A DNA stretch of 64,000 nucleotides from Paenibacillus melissococcoides (GCA_944800085.1 CALYLO010000006.1:1-64000); one strand, 5' to 3'; shown: positions 16,369 through 25,462, counted from the first letter of the stretch. Notes: generated by a model from the letters alone, not told the origin. Numbers and translations are program-made.

Positions 16369-18300
16369 GTGAATAATCAGATAGAAGAACCGAGGATGGA
16401 ACCGCGAAGAACGTCGCTGTTCGTCGTTACATCGTTATTGGCGGCCATAACTTGCATCGGAGGCGCGGTCGTCTTTTTGCTGTCGGAGGGCCTTCTCCGA
16501 ATCGGTATCGGGATCCTGTGGGGATCCGCCGTGGAGTATATTATGGTATCGGAATGGCGGGCGAAGCCGCTTCGGCGGGCGGCAATCCGCCAGACTCGAT
16601 GTATATTTGACAACAGAGCACCGGCCGGTTCGGAGTGGGCATATTTGGTTAATCACGTGCCTGTTCCGATTTTTTTTATAGAGAGGGATGGCGCGGTTAA
16701 GGGAGTGAATCATTCATTCCGGGGCGTAACGGGATATGAAGAAGATATGCCGGCATTGTCCAAGGTGATGGATGAATGCTCCAAGCGGAAATTATTGGAC
16801 GCGATGAAGGAGCTCGAACCGGGCGGCGAGAAGGAGCTTGCGCTTGCCGGGTTCCATAAGGAGGGCTTCCGCCAGGATTGGATAGCCCGGGTTGTCCGTC
16901 TGGCCGATGGGGCCTGCCCCCAAGCGGCACGGCCGATCTATTCGGTCTGTCTGCAGGATCCGAGCCCGGACCGCCATATGGCGGAGCGGATCCGGTACAT
17001 GTCCTATTACGATGATATGACTGGGCTGCCGAACCGGCGGATGTTCATGCAGCGATTGGAGGAAGCCATCGGGATGGCCGTCAATGAGCGCTTCTCGATA
17101 GCCGTACTGTACATGGACCTCGATCGGTTTAAGCGGATTAATGATACGTTCGGGACGGATTTCGGCGATATGCTGCTGATGCAGATTGCCGAGCGGCTGC
17201 TGCGGACGATGACAGAAAATGACGTGGTGGCCCGCATGGAAGGCGACGAATTCGCCTGCTTTTTCACGTTCGTGGAATCGGAGGCCGAGGTGCACAAGCG
17301 GATCGCGCAATGGCTGTCCGTCTTGGAAGAACCGTTCTTCTTGAACGATGTCCCGGTCCATGTGACGATGAGCATCGGCATCGCGATGGTCGACAATCCG
17401 GGCTCGATGGATGGGGCTCAGGCGATCAAGCAAGCGGATCTGGCGCTGTCGCGCGTCAAGGAGCAGGGGAAGAACGGCTTCCTGTTCTATGTGCCGGAGA
17501 TGAACGATCGGCCGCTGGAACGGCTGACCCTGGAAAATGACATGCGGCGGGGGCTGAAGGAAGAGGAATTCGAGCTGTATTATCAGCCGCAGTTCGACAT
17601 GAATACGGAGCGAATCGTCGGCATGGAAGCATTGGTCCGCTGGAATCATCCCGTGCGCGGAATGATCTCGCCGGGAGAATTTATTCCGATCGCGGAGGAG
17701 AACGGCTTCATTGTCGCCCTGGGCACATGGGTGCTGGAAGAAGCCTGCCGGCAAAATAAAGAATGGCAGCAGAAGGGCTTTCCGCCGATACCGGTATCGG
17801 TCAACCTGTCCGTGCGACAGTTCGAAATGGACAACCTGCCGAAGACGGTGCAGGACGTATTGGCCAAGACCGGCCTCGATCCGGCCTATCTCGATCTGGA
17901 GATTACGGAAAGCATGACCATGGACGTGCCTAGAGCGTCTCCCGTGCTGCAGCAATTGAAGGATATGGGGGTGGCCATCAGCATTGATGATTTCGGCACC
18001 GGCTACAGCTCGCTTCATTATCTCAAAAATTTCCCGATCCATCGGCTCAAGATCGACCGATCGTTCGTTCGCGATCTGCAGCAGGATCCGAATGATGCGG
18101 CGATTGTGTCGGCGATCATCGCCTTAGGGCACAATATGAATATGCAGGTTATTGCCGAAGGGGTGGAGACGGAGGAGCAGCTCCAGTTCCTGCAGAAGCA
18201 TAATTGCGATGAAATTCAGGGGTTCTATTTCAGTCCGCCGTTGTCCTGCCAGCGGTTCGAGCAGTTATTCCGCGAACATTGCGAGACATACATAACATAG
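16369..18300 (+). CDS. Membrane PAS-GGDEF-EAL cyclic-di-GMP protein with degenerate GGDEF
   Basis: About 643 residues. The start is GTG 16369 (weak GGAAG site) or ATG 16396; the frame is open further upstream but overlaps DUF423. Hydrophobic segments at ~17-40 and 42-60 anchor it in the membrane. A PAS-like domain spans ~88-190. The GGDEF domain (~205-365) reads MEGDEF at the signature, so the first Gly is Glu and cyclase activity is doubtful. The EAL domain (~385-640) keeps EALVRWNHP (420-422), ITESM, DDFGTGYSSL and KIDRSFV, so phosphodiesterase activity is likely. The net role is probably to lower c-di-GMP, with GGDEF as a GTP-sensing module. Confidence 0.88.
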   Translation: MNNQIEEPRMEPRRTSLFVVTSLLAAITCIGGAVVFLLSEGLLRIGIGILWGSAVEYIMVSEWRAKPLRRAAIRQTRCIFDNRAPAGSEWAYLVNHVPVPIFFIERDGAVKGVNHSFRGVTGYEEDMPALSKVMDECSKRKLLDAMKELEPGGEKELALAGFHKEGFRQDWIARVVRLADGACPQAARPIYSVCLQDPSPDRHMAERIRYMSYYDDMTGLPNRRMFMQRLEEAIGMAVNERFSIAVLYMDLDRFKRINDTFGTDFGDMLLMQIAERLLRTMTENDVVARMEGDEFACFFTFVESEAEVHKRIAQWLSVLEEPFFLNDVPVHVTMSIGIAMVDNPGSMDGAQAIKQADLALSRVKEQGKNGFLFYVPEMNDRPLERLTLENDMRRGLKEEEFELYYQPQFDMNTERIVGMEALVRWNHPVRGMISPGEFIPIAEENGFIVALGTWVLEEACRQNKEWQQKGFPPIPVSVNLSVRQFEMDNLPKTVQDVLAKTGLDPAYLDLEITESMTMDVPRASPVLQQLKDMGVAISIDDFGTGYSSLHYLKNFPIHRLKIDRSFVRDLQQDPNDAAIVSAIIALGHNMNMQVIAEGVETEEQLQFLQKHNCDEIQGFYFSPPLSCQRFEQLFREHCETYIT

Positions 18301-18312
18301 GCTTGCGATACA

Positions 18313-18354
18313 ACAGCCGCCATGCGAAGTCGTTGGGACTTGCGTGGCGGCTGT
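18313..18354. terminator. Strong hairpin terminator between convergent genes
   Basis: ACAGCCGCCATGCG (from 18313) pairs with TGCGTGGCGGCTGT (to 18354) through a long, nearly perfect stem. It serves the GGDEF/EAL gene and the leftward gene at 18367. Confidence 0.8.
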
Positions 18355-18366
18355 TCTTGTACTGCA

Positions 18367-19035
18367 TTAATTATGGGCATCCATCGATTCGATTTCGAAC
18401 AGTTGGTAGGCGTAGACATTCTTTTCATCGACATGGTACACATTCAGCAGCTGATTGACGGGGTCATAATTCAGAATCCGGCAAGGAATGCTCAACATTT
18501 TTCCTTTTCCTTTGTTGACGGTCAGCCGGACGAGGGAATTTTGCTCGATGTAACGCTTAATCTGAAGCTCTGTCAAAACCAGTCTCATTCGCGTGGCGGA
18601 AGGAGCTTGGCCTTTCTTCTCCCGACATTCAGCGTTCGCCGCGATGGGAATCACTTGTTCCGGGGACTCGGTAGCCGTCTGACTGGACTCTGCAGCATGC
18701 GCCGGATGGGATTCAGGGACAAGCGAGCGTACCGCTGCCGTCTCGCCTTTCTTCTCTCCTGCGGTCTCCGCCGCATAGGTGCTTTGGTTCCTTCCTCGCG
18801 TCGCGGTTGGCTTGCCGAAAGGAGTCTCATCCATATTGTTCTGCTGCATGGCTTCCATGAGATTCAACAGAGATCCCATTTGCGCACCGGATTGGATTCG
18901 GAGATCAAGCACGTCTGGTGAAGCATGAAGCAGGTGGAGCAGCTTCTCCAAGGTGGCTGCATTGGATTCGCCTTTGACCAGGATGTCGACATTAAATTTG
19001 TACACGTTAGATGTTGATGTTATGGGATACAGCAT
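18367..19035 (-). CDS. Hypothetical protein, two-domain with low-complexity linker
   Basis: A 222-residue soluble protein. The start is ATG 19033-19035 with GGAGG upstream; a further upstream frame lacks a ribosome site. Residues ~1-65 are an alpha/beta region (YKFNVDILVKGESNAATLEK), residues ~70-145 are a polar linker rich in Ala, Glu and Thr, and residues ~150-222 are a beta-rich end (RLVLTELQIKRYIEQNSLVR, RILNYDPVNQLLNVYHVD). The last part looks like a small binding domain. No catalytic motif is visible and I do not recognise the family. It is monocistronic, with a terminator at 18313. Confidence 0.7.
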   Translation of the reverse strand: MLYPITSTSNVYKFNVDILVKGESNAATLEKLLHLLHASPDVLDLRIQSGAQMGSLLNLMEAMQQNNMDETPFGKPTATRGRNQSTYAAETAGEKKGETAAVRSLVPESHPAHAAESSQTATESPEQVIPIAANAECREKKGQAPSATRMRLVLTELQIKRYIEQNSLVRLTVNKGKGKMLSIPCRILNYDPVNQLLNVYHVDEKNVYAYQLFEIESMDAHN

Positions 19036-19210
19036 GTTGATTCCTCCAACCTGGACAATTAGCCTAGATGAACCCATTATAATACGGGACAAAAATCATA
19101 GCATAGTCCATAAGTACTATTATTGGCAAAAAGATTTTCATTTCTCTGGGAGACCTTCCCCGGCGGGGATGCATAACATGATATCATCTTGCGCGGAAGG
19201 GGAATTCAAG

Positions 19211-19513
19211 ATGATGCGTATGGTGCCAATGACTGTGGACGGCATGACCGTTCTAGGCATGGAAGTCAAGCTTCCAAAGACGACGCTGCTCGCGATTACG
19301 ACAGAGGAAGGATACATTATGTGCGGAGCGCTCGATGTCGGACTGCTGAATGAGAAGCTCAAGGATCGCCGCATTATTGCGGGGCGTGCTGTCGGGGTGC
19401 GCACGCTGGAGCAGCTGCTGGAAGCGCCGCTCGAGTCGGTGACCGTCGAGGCGGAGAGCCGGGGCATTCATGCCGGCATGACGGGAAGAGATGCGCTCGC
19501 GCGGATGGCGTAG
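19211..19513 (+). CDS. yunC: YunC family protein (DUF1805)
   Basis: A 100-residue protein starting at ATG 19211 (or 19214). The upstream continuation of the frame overlaps the divergent gene and is ignored. The sequence carries the YunC core: VEVKLPKTTLLAI-type strand (here MEVKLPKTTLLAITTEEG), GYIMCGALDVGLLNEKL, IIAGRAVGVRTLEQLLEAP and ESRGIHAGMTGRDAL. It is full length for the family, whose function is unknown. In Bacillus yunC is next to yunD; here a wrecked yunD-like gene lies far away at 33.3-34.4 kb. Confidence 0.88.
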   Translation: MMRMVPMTVDGMTVLGMEVKLPKTTLLAITTEEGYIMCGALDVGLLNEKLKDRRIIAGRAVGVRTLEQLLEAPLESVTVEAESRGIHAGMTGRDALARMA

Positions 19514-19549
19514 GTTGACACGGAGCCTCCTGCCGGAGGACGCGTGTAC

Positions 19550-19582
19550 CGAAGGCGAAAAGCAGGCGGCTTTTCGCCTTCG
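19550..19582. terminator. Hairpin after yunC
   Basis: CGAAGGCGAAAAG at 19550-19562 and CTTTTCGCCTTCG at 19570-19582 form a perfect 13-pair stem. No clear T run, so termination is likely but not certain. It lies between convergent yunC and mtnK. Confidence 0.6.
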
Positions 19583-19638
19583 CGGATCTATCAACCGGCA
19601 ACGATAGGGGACAAAGCGGCCCCGGATTCCTCTATTAT

Positions 19639-20770
19639 TTAGGACAGGTCATAGGCATACTCATCCTCGAAGGCTGACTCGGCTGCCGCGATAGCTTCCC
19701 GAATGGAGCGCACAGACCGGTTGGACAGGATGAATGCCTTGCCGATCCGCAGCGCCATCCGCAGCGCCCGCAGCCGGATCGCATCATTCTCAATGCGGTC
19801 GATGTCGGCGACATGGGAGAGGCCGACAATCCGGCGAATCATTTTGCAGCCGGCATAACCGACCGCATCCTGCATCATTCGTTCCATATATAGATCCTGA
19901 TGTCCAGGGGTGAATGACAAAGGATCGAGGCCATGCTCGTTCCACAGCGAGCGGAAGCGGGACTCGAACCCGGTCCACACCGCCTCAGCCGTCGCCAGCA
20001 AATGGGCGCGGTGCCGCTTCCGGGCGGCTTTGTCCGCACTCCAATATTCATGGCCGGCCGCATTGAGCAGCAGATTGGCCAGGACCGCGCCGATATCGAA
20101 GCCGATCGCCATAAAAGGCGAACTCCGGATCAATTACTTTGGTCGAGTCCGGCGTGACGAAGATGCTTCCCGTGTGGTCGCCATGCAGCAGCGCCTGAGC
20201 TTGCGTCAGGAACTTCTCCCGCAGCAGCATCACTTCCAGATGAAGGGCCCGATATTCCCGCAGCTTGCGGTGATCCTCGGGCAGCGCTTCCTCGCAATGA
20301 TTGTTCGGTGACTCGGTATAGGGATCGTCGAAGATCAGATCCCCGGTTAGTTTGCACAGCTCGGGGTTGGCGAACGAAGCAGCGATTTGCTTTTTCTCCT
20401 GCTGATTGCAGCCCAGGTCCGAGGTGAAGAAGAACGTATGCGCCATAAATTCCGCAATATGATCTGGGACGAGCCTTCCTTGATTCAAAAGGGCTTCGCT
20501 TTCGATTCGGGCCCGATCCAAAGTGAGCGGCCACGATTCGCCCGCCACTTTTGCATACGGAAGCGCCTGCTTGATAATAATACGTCGAGGGGAAGTCGAT
20601 TCATCGGTTCCCTCCGCAACGCCGATTACCCGAAACACCAAATTCAAGTTGCCGTCGCCGATTTCCTCGCAATGAAGAGGCAGATCGGGCGGGAACAATC
20701 CTTCGATCCCGCGGGCCAGAGCCACGGCATCCTCCAGGCTCAAAGGACGGTAAGCTGTGTGATAAGTCAT
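19639..20770 (-). pseudogene. mtnK: mtnK, S-methyl-5-thioribose kinase, frameshifted
   Basis: This kinase phosphorylates methylthioribose in methionine salvage. Two minus-strand frames join into about 377 residues. The 5' frame starts at 20770 with LSLEDAVALARG, EIGDGNLNLVFRV, RIIIKQALPYAKV and LLHGDHTGSIFVTPD, then VIDPEFAFYG. The family continues with a Gly-Phe-Asp-Ile-Gly motif, found in the other frame as IGFDIGAVLANLLLN. Inserting two bases, or removing one, near 20105-20112 restores it; GGCGATCGG looks like GGCCCGATCGG with CC lost. The rest (AAGHEYW, YMERMMQDAVGYAGCKMIRR, LRMALRIGKAFI) is intact. No S-box (SAM) riboswitch is recognisable upstream and mtnA is not adjacent. It is a real pseudogene or a single assembly error. 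Confidence 0.88.
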
Positions 20771-21016
20771 CGTAGACAGGCATCTCCCGGTACTAAAATG
20801 AACATGAACAATCTTCCATTGAAGAGGTTGTGCAAAACACTCGCTCCAAGACTGTTGCGATTTAGTATATCGGATTTTTTTCCTGTGGAAACTTTAAATT
20901 TGGAGGATGAGCAGCTCAGGGCCCGGGATTCAAAAACGCCGGCTAAGGGTACTTACTGGATAAGGGATGCGGAGCTCCGGGACGGTATAAAATGATGCAA
21001 AATTTCCGTCAAGGGG

Positions 21017-21053
21017 TTGAAATTAACTCATTCTTATATTAGAATTGTTATCA
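21017..21053 (+). promoter_or_regulatory. dps promoter with PerR-like box
   Basis: TTGAAA at 21017-21022 and TAGAAT at 21040-21045, spaced 17 bases, form a SigA promoter. TTAGAATTGTTATCA at 21039-21053 matches the PerR consensus TTATAATTATTATAA at 12 of 15 bases and covers the -10, so peroxide derepression is expected. Confidence 0.65.
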
Positions 21054-21090
21054 ACAAGGAATAAATCAAAACTCAGGAGGCGTTTTATTT

Positions 21091-21561
21091 ATGTCGAATC
21101 AAAAATTGCAGCAAATGTTGAATCAGCAAGTAGCCAACTTGAATCTGATGTATGTGAAGCTTCACAACTACCATTGGTTTGTAAAGGGCGATTTGTTCTT
21201 CACGCTTCATGAGAAGTTCGAAGAATTCTATAATGAAATCACGGAGAAAATGGATGAAGTGGCGGAAAGATTGCTTACGATCGGCGGCAAGCCTTACGCT
21301 ACGCTGAAGGAGTATGCGGCGAACGCGACGATTCCGGAAGCGCGCGGCAATGAGACAGCCGAAGAGATGGTCAAGCAATTGATCGAGGATTTCAATCAAT
21401 TGATTACCGAATTCGGAGAAGCGTTGAAGGAAGCCGACAGCATCGGAGACAACGTGACTAACGATATGCTGATCGGCATGCAGGGCGATCTGGAGAAGCA
21501 TATCTGGATGCTGAGCTCTTATCTTGGAAATGCCTCCAAAGCCGTTCATCAGATGGCGTAA
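21091..21561 (+). CDS. dps: Dps-family ferritin-like protein
   Basis: A 156-residue miniferritin that stores iron and protects DNA from peroxide as a dodecamer. Start ATG 21091 with AGGAGG. Ferroxidase residues occur at the expected offsets: H28 (NYHWFVKG), H40 (FTLHEKFEEFY), D55 and E59 (MDEVAERLL). It is full length, single-gene, with a PerR-like promoter upstream and a terminator at 21617. Members of this subgroup are peroxide- or stationary-phase-induced in Bacillus (MrgA/Dps). Confidence 0.9.
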   Translation: MSNQKLQQMLNQQVANLNLMYVKLHNYHWFVKGDLFFTLHEKFEEFYNEITEKMDEVAERLLTIGGKPYATLKEYAANATIPEARGNETAEEMVKQLIEDFNQLITEFGEALKEADSIGDNVTNDMLIGMQGDLEKHIWMLSSYLGNASKAVHQMA

Positions 21562-21616
21562 GCCAGGAGCGGCATAAAGACATCTGTCAGCGTCCCACTA
21601 AGAATAGTTTGAAGGT

Positions 21617-21655
21617 GAAGCATCCTTTGCCAATTGGTGAGGGATGCTTCTTCAT
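21617..21655 (+). terminator. dps terminator
   Basis: GAAGCATCC at 21617-21625 pairs perfectly with GGATGCTTC at 21642-21650; TTC follows. Confidence 0.6.
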
Positions 21656-21703
21656 GCTTGATTGCATTCAGGCGGGAATGGCTTCAATAAGGATAATCAT
21701 ATT

Positions 21704-21737
21704 GATATTGATTCTCATTTTCAAATGATGCTATAAT
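21704..21737 (+). promoter_or_regulatory. Promoter overlapped by a Fur-like box
   Basis: TTGATT (21708-21713) and TATAAT (21732-21737) are spaced 18 bases. GATATTGATTCTCATTTTC at 21704-21722 matches the 19-base Fur consensus at about 15 positions and covers the -35. The start point would be about 21744, some 360 bases before sufC. Confidence 0.5.
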
Positions 21738-21744
21738 GATTTTG

Positions 21745-22106
21745 TTTCCCGGGTAAACAATATTGGCGCCGGGAGTCGGTTTCGCCTCATATGCCGAAGG
21801 CGGCCAACGCTCGTTGTTGCATAAATCTTTTCGGTTTGCCCGAAAATGGGTAAGTAAAGATGGTTTCGTTATCCAACTGTTACGTCTGAGCGGTTGCCGT
21901 GCTTTGATAGGAGTTCTTGCAGGCTGGCGCGGCTTGTCTTTTGTAAGGTTGATTTATATATCCCGATGTACTAAAATTATATATTGAGAATCACTGATAA
22001 TCACTTTATAATGATTACTATGTAATAAAAGCTCTTGCAAAAGATTAATCTTTAATTTAAAGTATACATCTTTTTAACAAATCCATCAATCTGGAGGTTA
22101 CGACAC
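21745..22106 (+). other. Long untranslated stretch before sufC
   Basis: A frame at 21763-21987 (74 codons) has no ATG, no ribosome site and no recognisable product, so I do not call it. The stretch is either a long suf leader or the body of an iron-controlled small RNA. Further Fur/PerR-like half sites (TGAGAATCA, TGATAATCA) lie at 21986-22004, suggesting a second, closer suf promoter region. Confidence 0.4.
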
Positions 22107-22889
22107 ATGGCAACTGAATTCGTCATTAATGGTTTGAAAGCGACCATTGAAGGTAAAGAGATTCTGAAAGGCATCAGCCTCTCGATGAAGGGCGGGGAAG
22201 TGCACGCCATCATGGGGCCGAACGGAACAGGGAAGAGTACGTTGGCATCCGCTCTGATGGGCCACCCTAAATATGAAGTAACCGAAGGCAGCGCGACGCT
22301 CGACGGCGAAGATTTGCTGGAAATGGAAGTCGATGAGCGCGCACGCGCGGGGCTGTTCCTTGCGATGCAATATCCGAGCGAGATTGCCGGCGTTACGAAC
22401 TCCGATTTCCTTCGCAGCGCCATCAACGCGCGCCGCGGGGAAGGCAACGAGATCTCTCTCATCAAGTTCATCCGCCAGATGGAATCGAAGATGAAGGAAT
22501 TGGAGATGAACGAAGAGTTCGCTCACCGCTATTTGAATGAAGGCTTCTCCGGCGGGGAGAAGAAGCGGAACGAGATTCTTCAAATGATGATGCTCGAACC
22601 GAAGATCGTCGTCCTTGACGAGATCGACTCCGGCCTGGATATCGACGCGCTGAAAATCGTCGCGAACGGCGTCAATGCCATGCGCAACGAAGACCGCGGC
22701 TTCTTGATTATCACTCACTATCAACGGTTGCTGAACTACATCAAGCCTGACTTCGTCCACGTTATGATGCAGGGCCGAATTGTAAAATCCGGCGGACCTG
22801 AACTGGCAGAGCGCCTTGAAGCAGAAGGCTACGACTGGATTAAGGAAGAGCTTGGCATCACCGATGAGACGGTTGGACAAGACGCCTAA
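22107..22889 (+). CDS. sufC: SufC, Fe-S assembly ATPase
   Basis: A 260-residue ABC-type ATPase of the SufBCD scaffold. Start ATG 22107 after GGAGG. Walker A GPNGTGKST at 37-45, signature FSGGEKKRNEI, Walker B IVVLDEIDSGLD. The Asp after the Walker B Glu region (SGLDID) is typical of SufC. ATP binding by SufC opens the SufB-SufD complex for cluster assembly. It is the first gene of sufCDSUB, the Firmicute order, followed by sufD after 33 bases. Confidence 0.95.
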   Translation: MATEFVINGLKATIEGKEILKGISLSMKGGEVHAIMGPNGTGKSTLASALMGHPKYEVTEGSATLDGEDLLEMEVDERARAGLFLAMQYPSEIAGVTNSDFLRSAINARRGEGNEISLIKFIRQMESKMKELEMNEEFAHRYLNEGFSGGEKKRNEILQMMMLEPKIVVLDEIDSGLDIDALKIVANGVNAMRNEDRGFLIITHYQRLLNYIKPDFVHVMMQGRIVKSGGPELAERLEAEGYDWIKEELGITDETVGQDA

Positions 22890-22922
22890 CGACATTCAGC
22901 AATTCGATTGACAGGAGGAGCG

Positions 22923-24239
22923 ATGGAACCGATGAGCACGCAAATAACTTTACCAGTGAACCGGGATGCGGTAGCCAACCTTTCCGCCCGCACTAACGAA
23001 CCGGCATGGTTGACCGAGTTCCGGCTGCAGGCCTTGGACAAGGCGGCAACACTGGATAACCCGATATTTGAAAAAACGAAAATCGACCGCTGGGATCTTA
23101 ACGCATACGGCCAGTATGCGGAAGGCCCGGCGGCTGGCAGCTTCGCAGCCCTCCCGGAAGGCGCCCGCGCCGTATTCGGCGAAGGCGCGGAACCGGAGAA
23201 TGTGCTGGTGCAGCATAATTCCGCAGTTGTGTACAGCAAGCTGAATGCAGAGCTGGCTGCCAAAGGCGTCATTTTCACGGATCTGCATACGGCGGCCCGC
23301 GAGCATGAAGAATTGGTGAAGCCGTATCTGATGCAGGCCGTCAAGGCTGACGAGCACCGCATTGCGGCGCTGCATGCAGCGCTGTGGAACGGCGGCGCAT
23401 TCCTGTACGTGCCTCGAAATGTAGAAGTGGACGTACCGGTGCAAGCTTTGTTCTTTACCGATGATGCCAAGGCTACGTTCGCGCCGCATGTCTTGATTGT
23501 GGCCGATGCGAACAGCCGGGTGAATTATGTGGATAATTACGTGTCCGGATCGTTGAGCGAACCGGTTATGCACAACGGTGTGGTCGAAGTGTTCGTCAAG
23601 CCGGGCGCGAAGGTGACTTACGCTTCCATCCACCATCTTGGCGAAGCGACGACCGATATTTCGTTCCGCCGCGCCATCGTAGAGAATGACGGCCGCATCG
23701 AGTGGGTCGTCGGCGAGATGAACAACGGCAATGGAGCTTCCGATACCTGCTCGATTCTGAAGGGGAACGGCTCCACTTCCGATGCGAAGGTTATCTGCGT
23801 CGGCAACGGAGAGCAGAAGCTGAACATTACGACGAAGGCCGTTCATATCGGCCTCGGTTCCGAGAGCGACATGATTACCCGCGCCGTAATGCGTGAGTCC
23901 GCCTCTTCCATCATCAACGGCATTACGAAGATCGAGAAGGGCGCTTCCAAAGCGAACGGACAGCAGACCGAACGCGTGCTGATGCTGAGCCCGAAAGCCC
24001 GCGGCGACGCCAACCCGATTCTTCTCATCGATGAGGATGACGTTAAGGCAGGACACGCCGCGTCGGCCGGGCAAGTGAATCCGGAGCAAGTCTATTACCT
24101 GATGTCCCGCGGCGTATCCAAGGAGGAAGCGGAGAACCTGATTATTCGCGGGTTCCTGGCTCCGGTCGTGGCCGAACTGCCGAACGAGCATCTGCAGGAT
24201 CTGCTGCGCCGCTACATCGAAAGGAAGTTAGGACAATGA
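22923..24239 (+). CDS. sufD: SufD, Fe-S scaffold subunit
   Basis: A 438-residue beta-helix protein, paralogue of SufB. I choose ATG 22923 because AGGAGGAG ends three bases upstream; ATG 22932 is possible. Recognisable stretches: PAWLTEFRLQALDKA, NGGAFLYVPRNVEVDVPVQ, MITRAVMRESASSIING, KANGQQTERVLMLSPKA and AGHAASAGQVNPEQVYYLMSR. The His in AGHAAS is the conserved SufD cluster-site residue. It forms SufBC2D with its neighbours. Its stop overlaps the sufS start (ATGA). Confidence 0.94.
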   Translation: MEPMSTQITLPVNRDAVANLSARTNEPAWLTEFRLQALDKAATLDNPIFEKTKIDRWDLNAYGQYAEGPAAGSFAALPEGARAVFGEGAEPENVLVQHNSAVVYSKLNAELAAKGVIFTDLHTAAREHEELVKPYLMQAVKADEHRIAALHAALWNGGAFLYVPRNVEVDVPVQALFFTDDAKATFAPHVLIVADANSRVNYVDNYVSGSLSEPVMHNGVVEVFVKPGAKVTYASIHHLGEATTDISFRRAIVENDGRIEWVVGEMNNGNGASDTCSILKGNGSTSDAKVICVGNGEQKLNITTKAVHIGLGSESDMITRAVMRESASSIINGITKIEKGASKANGQQTERVLMLSPKARGDANPILLIDEDDVKAGHAASAGQVNPEQVYYLMSRGVSKEEAENLIIRGFLAPVVAELPNEHLQDLLRRYIERKLGQ

Positions 24240-25462
24240 TAGGGCGCGAGCTTCGTAAGCAGTTTCCGATACTGAATCAGGAGATTAACGGTCACCCTCT
24301 CGTCTATTTGGACAATGCGGCTACTTCGCAGAAGCCGGCAGCGGTTATCCGTGCTATTCAGGACTACTACGAACGGGACAACGCGAACGTCCACCGCGGC
24401 GTGCATACGCTCGGTTCCCGGGCAACGGATGCTTATGAAGGAGCGCGCGAGACAGTAGCCCGGTTCATTCGTGCCCGGCATCCGGAAGAGATTGTGTTCA
24501 CCCGCGGCACGACGACGGCGTTGAATCTGGTTGCCTCTTCGTATGGCCGCTCCGTGTGCAAGGAAGGCGACGAGATCGTCCTGACGCCGATGGAGCACCA
24601 CAGCAATCTCATTCCGTGGCAGCAGGTTGCGAAGGCAACCGGCGCTACGTTGAAATATATTCCTCTGCAAGAGGATGGAACGATTGACCTGGCGGACGTG
24701 GAACAGACCGTGACGGATCGGACGAAGATTGTCACGGTCACGTATGCCTCGAACGTGCTGGGCGTTATCAATCCGGTGAAGGAGATCGCGGCCATCGCGC
24801 ACCGTCACGGCGCCGTGATGGTGGTCGACGGGGCCCAGAGCACGCCGCATATGCGGATTGACGTTCAGGACTTGGACTGCGATTTCTACACGCTGTCCGG
24901 GCATAAAATGTGCGGTCCGACAGGGATTGGAGCATTGTATGGCAAGAAAGAGCTGCTGAACAAGATGGAGCCGATCGAGTTCGGCGGCGAAATGATTGAC
25001 CATGTTGACTTGTATGAGTCGACATGGAAAGAGATCCCGTGGCGCTTCGAAGGCGGCACGCCGATCATTGCCGGAGCCGTCGGCTTGGCCGCGGCGATGA
25101 AGTTCCTCGAAGAGGTCGGCCTCGACGCGATTGCCGCTCATGAGCACGAGCTGGCGCAATATGCGGTCGAACAGCTCTCCGCGATTGAAGGGATTACGAT
25201 TTACGGTCCGAAGAAGAACCGGATCGGTCTCGTTACCTTCAATCTGGATGATGTTCATCCGCATGATGTGGCGACCGTTCTCGATTCGAAGGGAATTGCC
25301 ATTCGCGCCGGCCACCATTGCTGCCAGCCGCTGATGCGCTGGCTGAAGGCAAGCGCGACGGCACGGGCAAGCTTCTATCTGTATAATACGGAGGAAGACA
25401 TCGACCGTCTGGCAGAAGCCTTGCGGGCAACAAAGGAGTATTTCAGCGATGCAATTGGATGA
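24236..25462 (+). CDS. sufS: SufS, cysteine desulfurase
   Basis: A 408-residue PLP enzyme that releases sulfur from cysteine as a persulfide. ATG 24236 overlaps the sufD stop. PLP-lysine lies in LSGHKMCGPTGIGALYG. The active-site Cys loop is RAGHHCCQPLM, with two adjacent Cys where the family usually has HCAQP, so an extra thiol sits next to the persulfide Cys. Upstream motifs: LDNAATSQKP, NVHRGVHTLGSRAT, TPMEHHSNLIPWQ. It passes sulfur to SufU, which follows with a 14-base overlap. Confidence 0.95.
   Translation: MIGRELRKQFPILNQEINGHPLVYLDNAATSQKPAAVIRAIQDYYERDNANVHRGVHTLGSRATDAYEGARETVARFIRARHPEEIVFTRGTTTALNLVASSYGRSVCKEGDEIVLTPMEHHSNLIPWQQVAKATGATLKYIPLQEDGTIDLADVEQTVTDRTKIVTVTYASNVLGVINPVKEIAAIAHRHGAVMVVDGAQSTPHMRIDVQDLDCDFYTLSGHKMCGPTGIGALYGKKELLNKMEPIEFGGEMIDHVDLYESTWKEIPWRFEGGTPIIAGAVGLAAAMKFLEEVGLDAIAAHEHELAQYAVEQLSAIEGITIYGPKKNRIGLVTFNLDDVHPHDVATVLDSKGIAIRAGHHCCQPLMRWLKASATARASFYLYNTEEDIDRLAEALRATKEYFSDAIG

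Noticed and set aside
19955..19985. tRNA-like T-arm (minus strand GGGTTCGAGTCCCGC)
   Set aside because: It is inside the conserved coding sequence of mtnK (Trp-Thr-Gly-Phe-Glu-Ser-Arg) and no cloverleaf surrounds it.
20871..20995. S-box (SAM) riboswitch upstream of mtnK
   Set aside because: Expected from Bacillus, but the conserved stems and the GGAGGGA/GAAGCC-type core are not present on the minus strand.
21763..21987. 74-codon open frame between dps and sufC
   Set aside because: No ATG, no ribosome site and no recognisable product; treated as leader or gap.
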